Assembly (NCBI GenBank): GCA_035772405.1
Contig: JAYKKM010000066.1
Span: 372,001 to 436,000, forward strand
DNA length: 64,000 nt
Source: Chrysogorgia sp. JL179-B06
Lineage: Eukaryota; Cnidaria; Anthozoa; Scleralcyonacea; Chrysogorgiidae
Direction of reading: 5' to 3'
This document shows, piece after piece, positions 45,990 to 56,410 of the stretch. How positions within the stretch are numbered: the first letter of the stretch is position 1; each line of letters opens with the position of its first letter. The position numbers and the translations under genes are program-made. The notes under the pieces were generated by a model, which saw nothing but the letters and a program-made list of their open reading frames with translations, was not told the DNA's origin and searched no databases.

Positions 45990-47205
45990 CGACGTCGTGA
46001 TTCCACCTGACAACAAACCCAATGAATGTAGATAGTCGCAATAATGCTCTCAACGTCTTTTTTTAGTAACGGGTCTTTTTGTAACTCATCATTTAGCTCG
46101 TCGGGGTTCTCGATGGCGTTCAACCCACCCAACAAGTTTGAGAACTTACTGATGAGCAAATCAGTGAGAAAAGCGTTTATTTCCATTCTTTTCAATTCGT
46201 ACTGACAGTAGATCTTATTGATGACCTATGCAGATGCTTTTTTGATATACCCTTCAGATTGGCTTATCATGCCATCGCCAGACAGTCTTATTAATTCAGC
46301 TCTTTTAGCATCAATGTTTTCCATCACAGCTTCATCACCAGCGGTTTGAGGGTCCTCGACTAACTCTTCAATCGTATGGTTTTATTCACTTTTGCGTTTC
46401 TCCTATTACTTATATATTCAGGGCCGTAGACACCGGGGGGCTTCAGCCCCCCCAATAATTTGTAAACTAGCGATAATCTGGTCCAAGACGGACCAGCTTG
46501 ACTTGAAGAATGTCGCAAATGAATTTATTGACAAAAATGAAAATAGAAAGCGAATTTTTGGACGCTTTAAGGACTAATGTTATTTAAAGTTATTTGGAAA
46601 ATTAATAAGTTAAGTAATAGATTGAAACAGTTAAAATTAATCATGAAAGTGTTGTTAGACTTTACTCTTTAGTTATTATGTATCGTAATAAAACGACCAA
46701 AACCCGTATTACCGACTGCACTGCTTCACAACATTTGATTTAAATCTCAAAATATCTTTATGTACCCTGCTCTGTTCTGCTTTAACAAATTTTCTTTGCT
46801 TTTTATGCTATAAATTTTGCTATAAATCTCGCCCCAGAATTTTCAGAGACCCTAGAATCCAAAAAATTTCGGACCCCCCAGATATCTCGCGTCTTCGACG
46901 CCCGCTACATCAGCCCCCTCAATACAAAATTGCTTCCTACGGCCCTGTATATTTTATTGCGGAACAACAACTTTATGATCATACGGATGTCTTAACATAA
47001 TTTCTAGTCTCACGTACTTATGATTTTTTAATGTGTTCACGACCATTAGTGCTTGGTCTTTGCTAATATGGCCAATGTACTCATCCATAACGACTTTGAT
47101 ATTGCTCTTACTCGGGCAATAAAAACAGACAGGCTTACTAATATGTTCTCTGTATGGTTTAGCGACCAACGTCAGTTGTTCTTTATTTTGACACGGTAAA
47201 ATTCA
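45990..47205 (-). pseudogene. Unrecognised helical protein split by a hAT-type MITE
   Basis: Minus strand. The upstream part (47205-46954) has KPVCFYCPSKSNIKVVMDEY and DQALMVVNTLKNHKYVRLEI before a stop. After the MITE (46947-46419) the sense resumes with TIEELVEDPQTAGDEAVMEN, KRAELIRLSGDGMISQSEGY, a TAG, then EINAFLTDLLISKFSNLLGG, AIENPDELNDELQKDPLLKK, fading at about 45990. The second part is amphipathic and helical and looks conserved, but I do not recognise the family. Whether the two parts are one gene is inference from position and strand. One stop inside, the stop before the MITE and the insertion mark it as broken. Confidence 0.4.
46419..46947. mobile_element. 529-bp hAT-type MITE
   Basis: Ends CAGGGCCGTAG...CTACGGCCCTG, typical of animal hAT elements. 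The 8-bp flanks TATATATT (46411-46418) and TATATTTT (46948-46955) differ at one base, matching the 8-bp target duplication of hAT transposons. Confidence 0.8.
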
Positions 47206-47219
47206 TCAGGTTAAAACTA

Positions 47220-48727
47220 CATACAATCAATACATGAATAAAAATACATAAATAAAAAGTCTATTTGAAAATCTATAACTATTACATTTATTACTAAATT
47301 TATTATAAAATGTATCATAATTAAACTAATAAAACCTGCTTTCCATGAATGCCATGTTTCTAACCAAATGAAATTTGATGCAATAATTAAGAAAGTTATT
47401 CAGAGTTTCTGCTTGCCTTATATTACAGGGCAGAATGTTCCAGAGAACCGCACCACTATAGCTAAAGCTATTTTTTAAATAGTTGGACACAGCTGGGTTG
47501 GAAAAACCTTAGTACCCAGCATCAAATTCATAAAGTAGTGATGGTTTATAAATCACTAAATGGCCTTGTGCCTGACTATTTATGCTCTAAATTCGTTATA
47601 CGTGACGAAATTATTGCTTATTCATTAAGGGACTCCGCAAATAAACTGGTTGTTCCCTTACCACGTACATTAAGACATGGGCTGCTCGGTTCTGGAGCTT
47701 CTGTAGTTTCTCTAATGTTTTACCACAGTTTCCCCAAACAGTACAACAATCAAAATGAGGTTGAACTAAAGCCCCATAAATATAGTAAAGGATTGCCGGA
47801 GGAACAAATGGTCTAATTCGTTTAATGGCTCCAATACCCAAGGCAATTTTCATTGATAGTTTTTGTATGACTGTTCCACGTAAGATTTTCATCAATGGTA
47901 ACCCCTAGCGATTTAGTGGTAGAGACTTGTTTTACCGAGGCACCACCGATGAAGAGTTTAGGCGTGTCAGTCAATATAGTTCATTTTTGCCTCAAACTGA
48001 TTAACATATATTTGGTTTAAGTCATATTCAGTGTAAGTTTATTCACAATAAACCATTTGCTAATATTATTTAAATCTTGATTTAAAATAGATTGCAGAGA
48101 ATTTAAATCACTGTGCATGTGTAATGTGGGTGTCATCCGCATACATTCTAGGTATGCAGGATGTGATAATAACGGGCCAAGTATTGTCCCCTGGGGCACC
48201 CCACACTTGAGCAATCGAGTATCAGAGAAAGAACCATTTACAAGACATTTTTGCATGCGGTTATCTAAATATGAATCAAACCAATTATATGTAACACCTC
48301 GGATTCCATAAGCAATCAAGGAAAACGACAGCATTTATAAAACCACGGTCAATATTTAAAGGCCCAACTATCGTTAGCTTCCAATAGTGCAGTAATTGTT
48401 GAGTGCATAGAGCGAAAATCAGATTGATATTTAGATATTATATCATTCTTTGTCAAATAGTCATAAAGTTTATCGTATATTATTCGCTCAAACACCTTAG
48501 CTACAACAGAAATCACCAAAATTGGGCGGTAGTTGTTTACATCCTGTCATTCACCTTGTTTCAATGGTGGAGTTACTCTAGCGCATTTCCAATCATTTGG
48601 AAGTACGCCAGTAATTAGAGAATTATTAAAAATATCGCATATAGAAATTGAAATGAGATCTGCACATTCCCTTATAAGTCTGGTTGATATTTTATCTAGA
48701 CCTGTTGCTTTAGGGATGGACCATTAG
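47220..48727 (-). mobile_element. CR1-like LINE, 5'-truncated, with an inverted segment
   Basis: Minus strand. From 48727: ISICDIFNNSLITGVLPNDW, NNYRPILVISVVAKVFERII and YQSDFRSMHSTITALLEAND (RT motifs 1-2, one stop), then YNWFDSYLDNRMQKCLVNGS and GVPQGTILGPLL. The region that should hold the YADD catalytic box is damaged by frame changes. Then KIALGIGAIKRIRPFVPPAI and KTLEKLQKLQNRAA. At about 47675 the order breaks: 47520-47675 reads as LINE C-terminal sequence on the opposite strand (VYKSLNGLVPDYLCSKFVIR, SANKLVVPLPRT), after which 47520-47330 resumes on the minus strand (SYSGAVLWNILPCNIRQAET). So about 155 bp are inverted in place. Confidence 0.8.
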
Positions 48728-49112
48728 ATTTTTGAGGGGGGGTTGGGCAATTTTTTCGTGCATGATTTTTTTTTTGTCGGGCGAAGATGTATAGGATTTT
48801 TTTTTCGCCATGATTCGCTTGCAGGATATTTTTTTCTTCGAATATATGACATAGTATCATTAATTTTATAGTTTTTCTAGGTTGACCTTCTATGTTACAA
48901 GGTGCTCACGAAATCAATGCCCAATACCAATCTTAATAACCACAATCCTATATATTCGTGGGCGTAACATGAGCGGTTTAAATATCCCTTTCCTAGCTTT
49001 GCGCCGGTGTAAATAGCCGTGCTGGATTAGTACCCTCGCCTTGGGCTTATGATCGGAAAGGCACTCGGATGCATTGGCTCGGAAAATTATTTTAACATAT
49101 ACTTATCATTCT
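48728..49112. other. No gene seen
   Basis: T-rich runs interspersed with CGGGCGAAGATGTATAGGA-type phrases; no motif. Confidence 0.45.
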
Positions 49113-49843
49113 TTATAACAAGTCTGATCTGACGTAGAAGCAACTTGATAGCATGAAGCCTGGTGGTGTTGTAACTGCTCCTAAAATTTTCTTTGCACCA
49201 GCTCCTCGTTGATATCGCTCCCACAACCCATCATAAAACACCCAGCCATCTTTCCTTTCCACAGCTCCTCTGTAGTGATTCCCATTAAAAAAGCTCACAC
49301 CCTTGAGGATATATCTGTAAATTGGAAGACACTTTACTGCTCAAAAACAGAAAAATGCAAGGAAGAATGCCATGAACAGTATAAATTGAAGGTTTTTCAA
49401 ATGTGAAGAATATGTGTATGTGTATTCTTACCTAAGCCCTTCAATATTAAGATGCCCTGGAAGCTCACCAACACTAGAAATAATCCTCTTAGATGAAAAA
49501 TGGTCCAAAACAAGAGGTAGAAATGGAGGAGGTCCATGCAGAAATTGCCTCCTCTGGTATTCCCTTTCCGCTCCACAATAGGCTCGAACTTGTTGCCTGT
49601 GTAACAGAAATATAAAAATATTTGTGGCATAATACGGTATTTCAACTTTGCTCTTTTGTACTTCCATGCCCTACTTACACAAATTGCCCCGTCTGAGTTT
49701 GAACAACAACATTGCCAAAGAAATGTGGACTGCCTGGTTGTAAAGGACCAATAATGGCTGACCCACACTGAGAGTTTATACGATCTGTAGAGATCCATTG
49801 CTCAATGCTTGCTTGGAGAAATACAAGAGATATATTGACATCA
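49113..49843 (-). CDS. Ubiquitin-hydrolase-like (USP C-terminal) protein, three exons
   Basis: Minus strand, all exons open and in phase. Exon 1 (49843-49679, after TTGCAG) has SIEQWISTDRINSQCGSAII and GSPHFFGNVVVQTQTGQF. Exon 2 (49595-49432, between ACACAG and GTAAGA) has LPLVLDHFSSKRIISSVGEL. Exon 3 (49314-49113) has YILKGVSFFNGNHYRGAVER followed by KDGWVFYDGLWE, then TPPGFMLSSCFYVRSDLL and stop. The pattern YxNxxHYxxxxxxxDGWxxYDG resembles the catalytic His box of C19 ubiquitin proteases (NHY, then an aromatic and Asp). The N-terminal part with the catalytic Cys is not found: upstream lies the 49934-51784 element, which probably landed in an intron. Intact splice sites make this one of the few gene pieces without damage. 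Family assignment is from pattern only. Confidence 0.5.
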
Positions 49844-49933
49844 CTGCAACACATAAAATTCAACAATACTATAAAATTTATACCTACAGTACTGCTTAGA
49901 AATAACCTAACAAAAACCCTGAGGTCAAACCTA

Positions 49934-51784
49934 CAATCCTGGCCAAAAGTAGCTGGGACACAGTCACATTTTTTACCTACTCAATTTTTACTAAATTCTA
50001 TTATCACACATGTGAACCCATACCCCCCTTCCCCCCTACAATGTTGAATAAAATGGATGCAATGTAACTATGAGAATTATGTGTGCGTTGTCGTTTGAAA
50101 CACCAAAAAATACAACATTGATGGGGGGAGGGGGGGGGGAGCGGCTGGATTTTTCAAGAACTCAACAACACTGTCCCACGACTTTTGGCCATGATTGTCT
50201 GAATAATGACACAATTCAAAATGAATAAAAATCGGGATAAAATATGAAAGATAATTACATGTGTCAACAATGTCGTCACATGAAAATGTACATGATAAGA
50301 ATATGCATCAGAATTGCGAAGTAAGCCACTTCAATTAGAACACAATTACGTTAATAATTAAAAGATTGTAGTGACGTCAAGGTAATTGAGCCATGAATTT
50401 GGTCAAAAGGATTAAAGGCAAGAGAAGAGTAATGATATGCAATGCATTATCAGCAGAGCAAACATCGTTTGCACGATGTTTGCGAGAGGAGACAGACATT
50501 GAGGCGGAGCTTCTTAAGATTTCTGCTCGGTCTCCAGATATCAATCGCATTGAGAATATCTGTCATCTTGCGAAGTGGCGTTTACGTCAGGAGGTCATAA
50601 ATAGAAATATCGTGTCAGAGTCGTTTGAACAATTTCAAGAAAGAGTGATTGAATGTTTGCGTAGCATGCCTATCGATGTAATAGATCTAACGGTTGAAAG
50701 TATGCCAAAGCGAATAGAAATTATGGTTAAAACAAAAGGCTATAGAAACAAATATGACATATGATATGAACCTGTTATTATTAACATTATTAAATAGTGT
50801 GGGCGCTCGACGCAACAGTTCTCAGCAACAGTGCTCAGTGGAATGTATGTAAATTCGTGTTATATATGTGATGTAATATACCAAAAAATATTAAATTTGT
50901 CTTAGCTATTTTACGTCTCCATACAAGTGCGGTATTTCGTCGACCAAGTGTAATTTTGCGTGATTTCTGACAGTGCTCACCACAATCCTATCTAAAAGTA
51001 AAGTAAGGTTAGTTATTATTTCAGCACAGTTTGGTGAGCACTGTGGAAAATATATGAAAACGAAGTGTAATCGGCACGGAATATACGTGAGATTATCGCA
51101 GAGATATTGAGAAACAGGTTTCGCAGATTAAAGTCGTATATGCGCCAAAACTTTCTATGTATTTACAACATATATAGGCGAGCACTGTACATGAGCACTG
51201 TTTATTATATGTATTGAAAGTACGTAGTGTTGACAACCGAACAGATCAAATGTCACTGTTGTGAAAATGAACTTGGCAAAACAGTGAAACGGAGTGTGAT
51301 GTAGAGGGGTTTAGTGACTAGTGATTTAACGGATTTATTATTTTAACGGTTTAGTTTATTCCAAATATAACGTACATGTATCCCTCCAATCCATATTATT
51401 TTAGTTCATTTAATTTCATTATTTAGTTGACGACTATGTAAGTAATAGTGTAATATAGTGCTGTTTCATTTTGTTTTATTCAATCACTTTTTCAACAATT
51501 TTTTTATGTTAATTTTTTCAGACAATCCTGGCCAAAAGTAGCTGGGACACAGTCACATTTTTTACCTACTCAATTTTTACTAAATTCTATTATCACACAT
51601 GTGAACCCATACCCCCCTTCCCCCCTACAATGTTGAATAAAATGGATGCAATGTAACTATGAGAATTATGTGTGCGTTGTCGTTTGAAACACCAAAAAAT
51701 ACAACATTGATGGGGGGAGGGGGGGGAGCGGCTGGATTTTTCAAGAACTCAACAACACTGTCCCACGACTTTTGGCCATGATTG
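49934..51784. mobile_element. 1.85-kb TA-flanked element with palindromic terminal direct repeats
   Basis: Same plan as 34016-38148. Direct repeats of 264 and 262 bp (49934-50197, 51523-51784) each have inverted tips (CAATCCTGGCCAAAAGT / ACTTTTGGCCATGATTG) and an inner C-run/G-run pair around CTACAATGTTG and CAACATTG. Outside flanks are TA (49932-49933, 51785-51786). Inside, the left repeat is followed by TCTGAA and the right one is preceded by TTCAGA. The interior carries the C-terminal part of a Tc1/mariner-like transposase. Sequence differs from the 4.1-kb element except in the tips (CAATC.TGG) and the C/G-run block, so it is a related family, not a copy. Confidence 0.75.
50393..50764 (+). 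pseudogene. Tc1/mariner-like transposase, C-terminal third
   Basis: ISARSPDINRIENICHLAKW matches the block holding the last catalytic residue of DD34E enzymes (SPDLNPIE..). It is followed by the usual C-terminal helices (FEQFQERVIECLRSMPIDVI, LTVESMPKRIEIMVKTKGYR) and a stop at 50762-50764. The first two catalytic Asp are missing. It lies between the two palindromic repeats, on the plus strand, and is similar in layout to the 36485-37572 protein. Probably the remnant of the transposase that moved this family. Confidence 0.75.
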
Positions 51785-51868
51785 TAGGTTGAACCTCACC
51801 ACCAAAGACTCCTTATCGACTCACCCCTTGTCCCAACTATACGTATAGGTTAGACTATGGTAACAAGT

Positions 51869-51949
51869 GCTCTATGGGATATAGAGTCCCGAGCTAGTGT
51901 TAGAGCTTGGTCTTCTATCTAATTCGAGGGACTCTATATCCCATAGGGC
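51869..51949. repeat. Hairpin with perfect 20-bp arms
   Basis: CTATGGGATATAGAGTCCC and its inverse at 51928-51949, separated by about 37 bases. A small foldback of unknown type. Confidence 0.8.
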
Positions 51950-52417
51950 ACGATTGTTAATAATCCGGTCGTACCACTGTTCGGTTGGCTTTTTACTGTC
52001 AGAACGAAATATAAAGGGACACACGACATGCAAGTAAAAAATGAGCTGCCACTACGGCTAAAACAGACTAATTTTTGCTTTCCAATTTTCTTTCCAAACT
52101 ATTACTCCGTAACTGTTTGCCGTTATAATTTAACATATAAATCAGGATTACAAAATCTGTTTTATCATACAACAAATGTTATATCTGGGACTTTACAGAT
52201 ATTTGACTGACTTTATTGTACGGTGTACAGTTTATTTTATTTTGTCATTTCATTTAAGATGATGCATGCTTATTTTTACAGCTTCCATATTCAATATGGA
52301 CCAATACTGATGTGTTTTCAGATGCTATTTTCGAGAAATGCGCGACACCATCATGTGATTGTGAAGGAAAATTGTTTGACTGTCCATTATGCATCTCACA
52401 CAGAATCAAACCTTTAA
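51950..52417. other. No gene seen
   Basis: AT-rich; no motif, and no exon that joins the neighbouring protease-like pieces. Confidence 0.4.
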
Positions 52418-52996
52418 GGTACCAAGATCCCTCTGAATACATTTTTAATACCATACAATATAACAATTAACCCTTACAACCATTTGATAGAACATATGAC
52501 AAATAATATTTCCACACAAAAAGTTTGCATAAATTATGCTAATTAGCTGACGAAATGGCCGCCGATTGGTCAAAATCGCGATATACTTCAAACAAATTTG
52601 CCATTTTCCAAACATTTTTGAATCTGATTCATACTTGTTGAATTATCTGACATAATTAATATAATTTAGGTGGTGGAAATTGAAAAAAAAAAAGAAAAGC
52701 ATGTCAGAAAATAGCTGAAAGATTATATTGAAAATGCTACCACCAGAATATGCCTTATTATATAAGCTATAAACTCAGAAACTTTCAGGACCTTATCTCT
52801 AAAACTGCCTGAGAAATCTTGTTTGAAGTATATCCCGATTTTGACCAATCGGCGGCCATTTCGTCAGCTAATTAGCATAATTTATGCAAACTTTTTGTGT
52901 GGAAATATTATTTGTCATATGTTCTATCAAATGGTTGTAAGGGTTAATTGTTATATTGTATGGTATTAAAAATGTATTCAGAGGGATCTTGCTACC
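52418..52996. mobile_element. 579-bp TTAA-flanked foldback element
   Basis: Arms of about 175 bp (52418-52595 and 52820-52996) are almost perfect inverted copies, from GGTA.CAAGATCCCTCTGAA at the tips to TATACTTCAAACAA at the loop. Both tips abut TTAA (52414-52417, 52997-53000). No coding capacity. TTAA targets point to a Kolobok or piggyBac transposase acting in trans. Confidence 0.85.
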
Positions 52997-53155
52997 TTAA
53001 AACTGAGCAAGATCAAAATGCATTGGAATCCAATAATTCCATGTCAAGGTACGTAATTACGCTTAATATCGCATGTAATGCGAATCGATCGTTGTTTACC
53101 ATATTCACAAGGAAGTCATAATACTAATTAGTTGTATCCTTTCTATACATCTCAG

Positions 53156-54509
53156 GTCATGTTATTCTAAGATGTTATATGAATTGTGAAACAATTGTGG
53201 GAACCAAACTTGATGGTATTTCTCATAACCACTGTTTCATGTGCTCTGGTGTTTACAAGAGACAAGATGTTTTCAAGATCCATGTAAAAACTCATACAAA
53301 AAGATTTAAAAATATATGAAGACTGAGAAGTATCTACATTGGGCCCAATGACCTGTGAGACAGAAACAATTACGCCAGAAGCTGATCAATTCACGACCAA
53401 CACGTTCGAAGTCCAAATTTTGTTTGTTGTCACCTAAAAAGTGTGCAGTATGTAACAAAAAATGCTCACTCGCTACGTTTCACAGCACACGTGAAATGAA
53501 ATCTTAATTTTCGTCAGTCCCATGCGATTGCCTTTTCTAATTTTTACATTTTAGCGAATGTAGTGGGACTGAAAGGATTCAATTGGTGTAGGAACTGCAG
53601 CAAACACAACGAATTTGGTGAAACAGTCTACACAATCATAGACCTACCAAGTCAGGGTATCCAAACAGCACAGCAAAGATTGTTAGGATATTTTGAATGC
53701 GAAGAGAAAAAACAGTAGCCTTGGTAAGTAAAAAGTAATTACTTACGTCATTAAGTGTCACTCGATGTTTATGTATAATATACTGCATGTGTATACTAGT
53801 GTAGATGTATTTAACAATTTTTTGTATACAGTGTAATAAATGTTTGAATCATTAATTGTACACATTCTATGTGATGTAATGATTTAATTATTCTGTACTT
53901 TTACATTGACCAATAAAATAAACAGAATTATGTCCTTGATATTACAGTAGCTGTAAGGACAAGAAAGACGTCGTTCTTTTACGCATACCTATTAATTTAC
54001 CGAAGTTGTTGATTTGTAACATGCTCCCTATGAATACGGATGGTTATAAAACAGTGGGGCGTACTATTCCGCAGAACAATATCAAAGTTCACAAGGTTGA
54101 CAGAGAGAGCCAGGTATACCAACTTTCGGCATGTATGGTAACTATTCGCAATACTTACTTATCAGGATGTAAATTTTGATTCTATTTCAGAATTTTTCAT
54201 CATTTTTCAGCACTAGTATCAGTAGGAATATCATGATGAAAATGTTATATTTATTGGGTGTAAATGTTACTAGGTATAGGTAAAATAAGCTTATCCGTTT
54301 TTTAAACGCATTCTCGATGTTTATTAAAATAGATTCACTATGGAAATGATGCTAAACATGGCCACTTTAACTGCATCATCTTGCACAATGCAGAGTGGTT
54401 TTCTGTAGATGACTTGTCGGTGGAACCCAGACAAAACTGCAAAACTGCAAAACAGATTGGTATGGTGACATATACCCAATGTTTTAAAATCTGGAAAAAT
54501 TCTATTTAA
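53156..54509 (+). pseudogene. Zinc-finger plus USP-like protein, four exons, damaged
   Basis: Plus-strand exons with acceptors. From 53156: CETIVGTKLDGISHNHCFMC, a C2H2 finger of spacing C-x2-C-x12-H-x3-H, stop at 53318. From 53555: VGLKGFNWCRNCSKHNEFGE and VYTIIDLPSQGIQTAQQRLL, with TAG just before a GTAAGT donor. 53948-54113: LPKLLICNMLPMNTDGYKTV and GRTIPQNNIKVHKVDRESQ, like the LPKxLIxxLxRF strand of USPs. From 54333: GNDAKHGHFNCIILHNAEWF then SVDDLSVEP, resembling the USP His box (HYxC....W...DD). The stop at 54507-54509 lies within the TTTAAAGTGCCCC phrase of a TTAA-type element end, so the natural C-terminus was probably replaced by an insertion. C19 enzymes remove ubiquitin; activity here is unlikely. 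Confidence 0.45.
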
Positions 54510-54804
54510 AGTGCCCCTAACCTCAACATTTTTTATTGTCTTATTTGGAAGAACTTTTAAAATGATAAAGTAACTTCTTTTAAAGATTTTCGTTTCTTTG
54601 CTTTCTTTTTGAGATATATCAGTTTGTTTGATTTGCAAATATCTGGAATTTCGTCACACATGCATAATGAATTGTCAGAGAATGTTATATATCTTTGCGT
54701 TCATGAAATAAAAACACTAAAGTGTGAATAACACGTGTGTGCGCTTCTCCCACAACACCAAACTTCTTGATTTTAAAAATGAAAGATATATACACATTTC
54801 TCCA
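54510..54804. mobile_element. Relic of a TTAA-type element left of the Penelope copy
   Basis: Starts TTAA-AGTGCCCCTAACCTC, sharing the first nine bases of the tip at 38740. The part 54535-54640 is repeated in inverse at 61850-61945, on the far side of the Penelope palindrome. 54640-54804 has no such partner. Confidence 0.5.
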
Positions 54805-55072
54805 TTTTGTGTAATATATGGGTGGATAATGAGACCTACACCGGTGTTGAATATTGTAAATAGTTGGCAAACAGTATTTTGAGCATGACGGATACCAAAA
54901 CAATTATATCACATGGATGACACTGATGATTGACATGGACAATGTGTAAGTGAAAATGGAGTCGTGGCTGGTGGAGTCGAAGGGCGGTGATGGTGATGGT
55001 GTGTTTTGCGAGTGGAGCAATTGGATGTTTGAATAGAAACGCGTGTATTTGTGGTTGTTCGTATAAGGCAAC

Positions 55073-55110
55073 CCTCGACGCGTTTCGACCTAACAGTCTT
55101 CTTCAGGAGG
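55073..55110 (-). ncRNA. Hammerhead-ribozyme-like motif in LTR, copy 1
   Basis: In the element's sense the sequence reads CTGAAGAAG...CGAAACGCG with complementary GTTAGGTC/GACTGTTAG surroundings. PLE LTRs are known to carry hammerhead ribozymes with CTGATGA...GAAAC cores; here the usual T of CTGATGA is A, so activity is doubtful. Confidence 0.35.
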
Positions 55111-55165
55111 GATTTTTAAGGGATTTGGGTGTGAGTGCAAATATGTTGTAAGTATTGGTTATGCA

Positions 55166-55395
55166 TGGCGATCGAAAGTGATGGTGAGATATTTGGTGAA
55201 CAAACGGTGATGTAGATGACGGAATATAGATGATATTGGCTATGGCGATCAAAAGTGACGGTGAGATATTTGGTGAACAAACGGTGATGTAGATGACGGA
55301 GTATAGATGATATTGGCTATGGCGATCAAAAGTGACGGTGAGATATTTGGTGAACGAACGGTGATGTAGATGACGGAATATAGATGATATTGGCC
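55166..55395 (-). repeat. Three tandem copies of a 78-bp unit in the LTR-like end
   Basis: The unit runs GCGATCAAAAGTGACGGTGA ... ATAGATGATATTGGC; the same array recurs at 58740-58922 (cut) and, inverted, at 61245-61480. Confidence 0.9.
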
Positions 55396-56410
55396 AAACC
55401 GAAATGTGAAGAAATTAGTTCTTACCAAATGTCTTGTAATTTCTTGACATGCCAACTCTCCCAGCCATTTCGGTTATAGAATTTCGGTACGTTTTGAAAT
55501 TTGCTTATGATCCGTGCTCTACGTTTGCAATCAGTGAGCGAATAGGCTGATTGTGAATGTGAGTGTTGGTTATGTACGTGTGGGTGTATCACGTGGTATG
55601 ATGTAATTGAGAACAAGGTGTCTGTTTTGTATGAGATGTGATTATACCATTGGTCATGTGTATGGATTATGACAGTATGGATATGTCATATCGAAATCGA
55701 GTGTAGAAAGAGATTTACCGTAAATATAAGATATATATGTATAATATAATATAAAATGATTTGAAGTATAAGATATAGTGTAATGTGATGTAGTGTATAT
55801 ACAATATAGCATGTCATGTTTATATTGGACTATATATATGATTAATTCAGTTGAGTAAAATTAACAATGGTGGATTACTAGAGTATAAAGAAAGGCTGTA
55901 TATCCCTGATACAGTATGTGTATCAGAATACTATTATTTATAAATTAAAGTGAGTAGTCGTAATCAGCATAGTTCATCAGAGGTAACACGAAATAAAATA
56001 GATAAAAATGAAACGATATAAAATTAAACAAGATATATCCAATCTCAACTAAAAAGTTCAGAATTATTGGTTATACAAAATACCAATATGAAGATTGCCG
56101 CCTGCATATCTTGTTTTTTAGAGAAGTTATCATTGCCACTCTCTTCTGGTTATTATCTTGTTGGGTTGGCAAATGTTTTTTCTTTATAATGGCTCCTTTA
56201 TCATCATAAGGTTGTTTTTCATATACTTGGTTGAAGGTTGTCTTTTTGTTGACCTTTCTTTCTGCAGTTCGCTATCTGGTTAGTTTCCATTTCTCTTTCT
56301 TTAGTTTTTCTTGTTATTTTCTTTTTAGGTTCTCTTGTTATTTTTCTTTCTATAGGTTTTCTTGTTATTTGTTACCACCAAGTAATGTGTTGTATTGTCT
56401 GTTATGTTAG

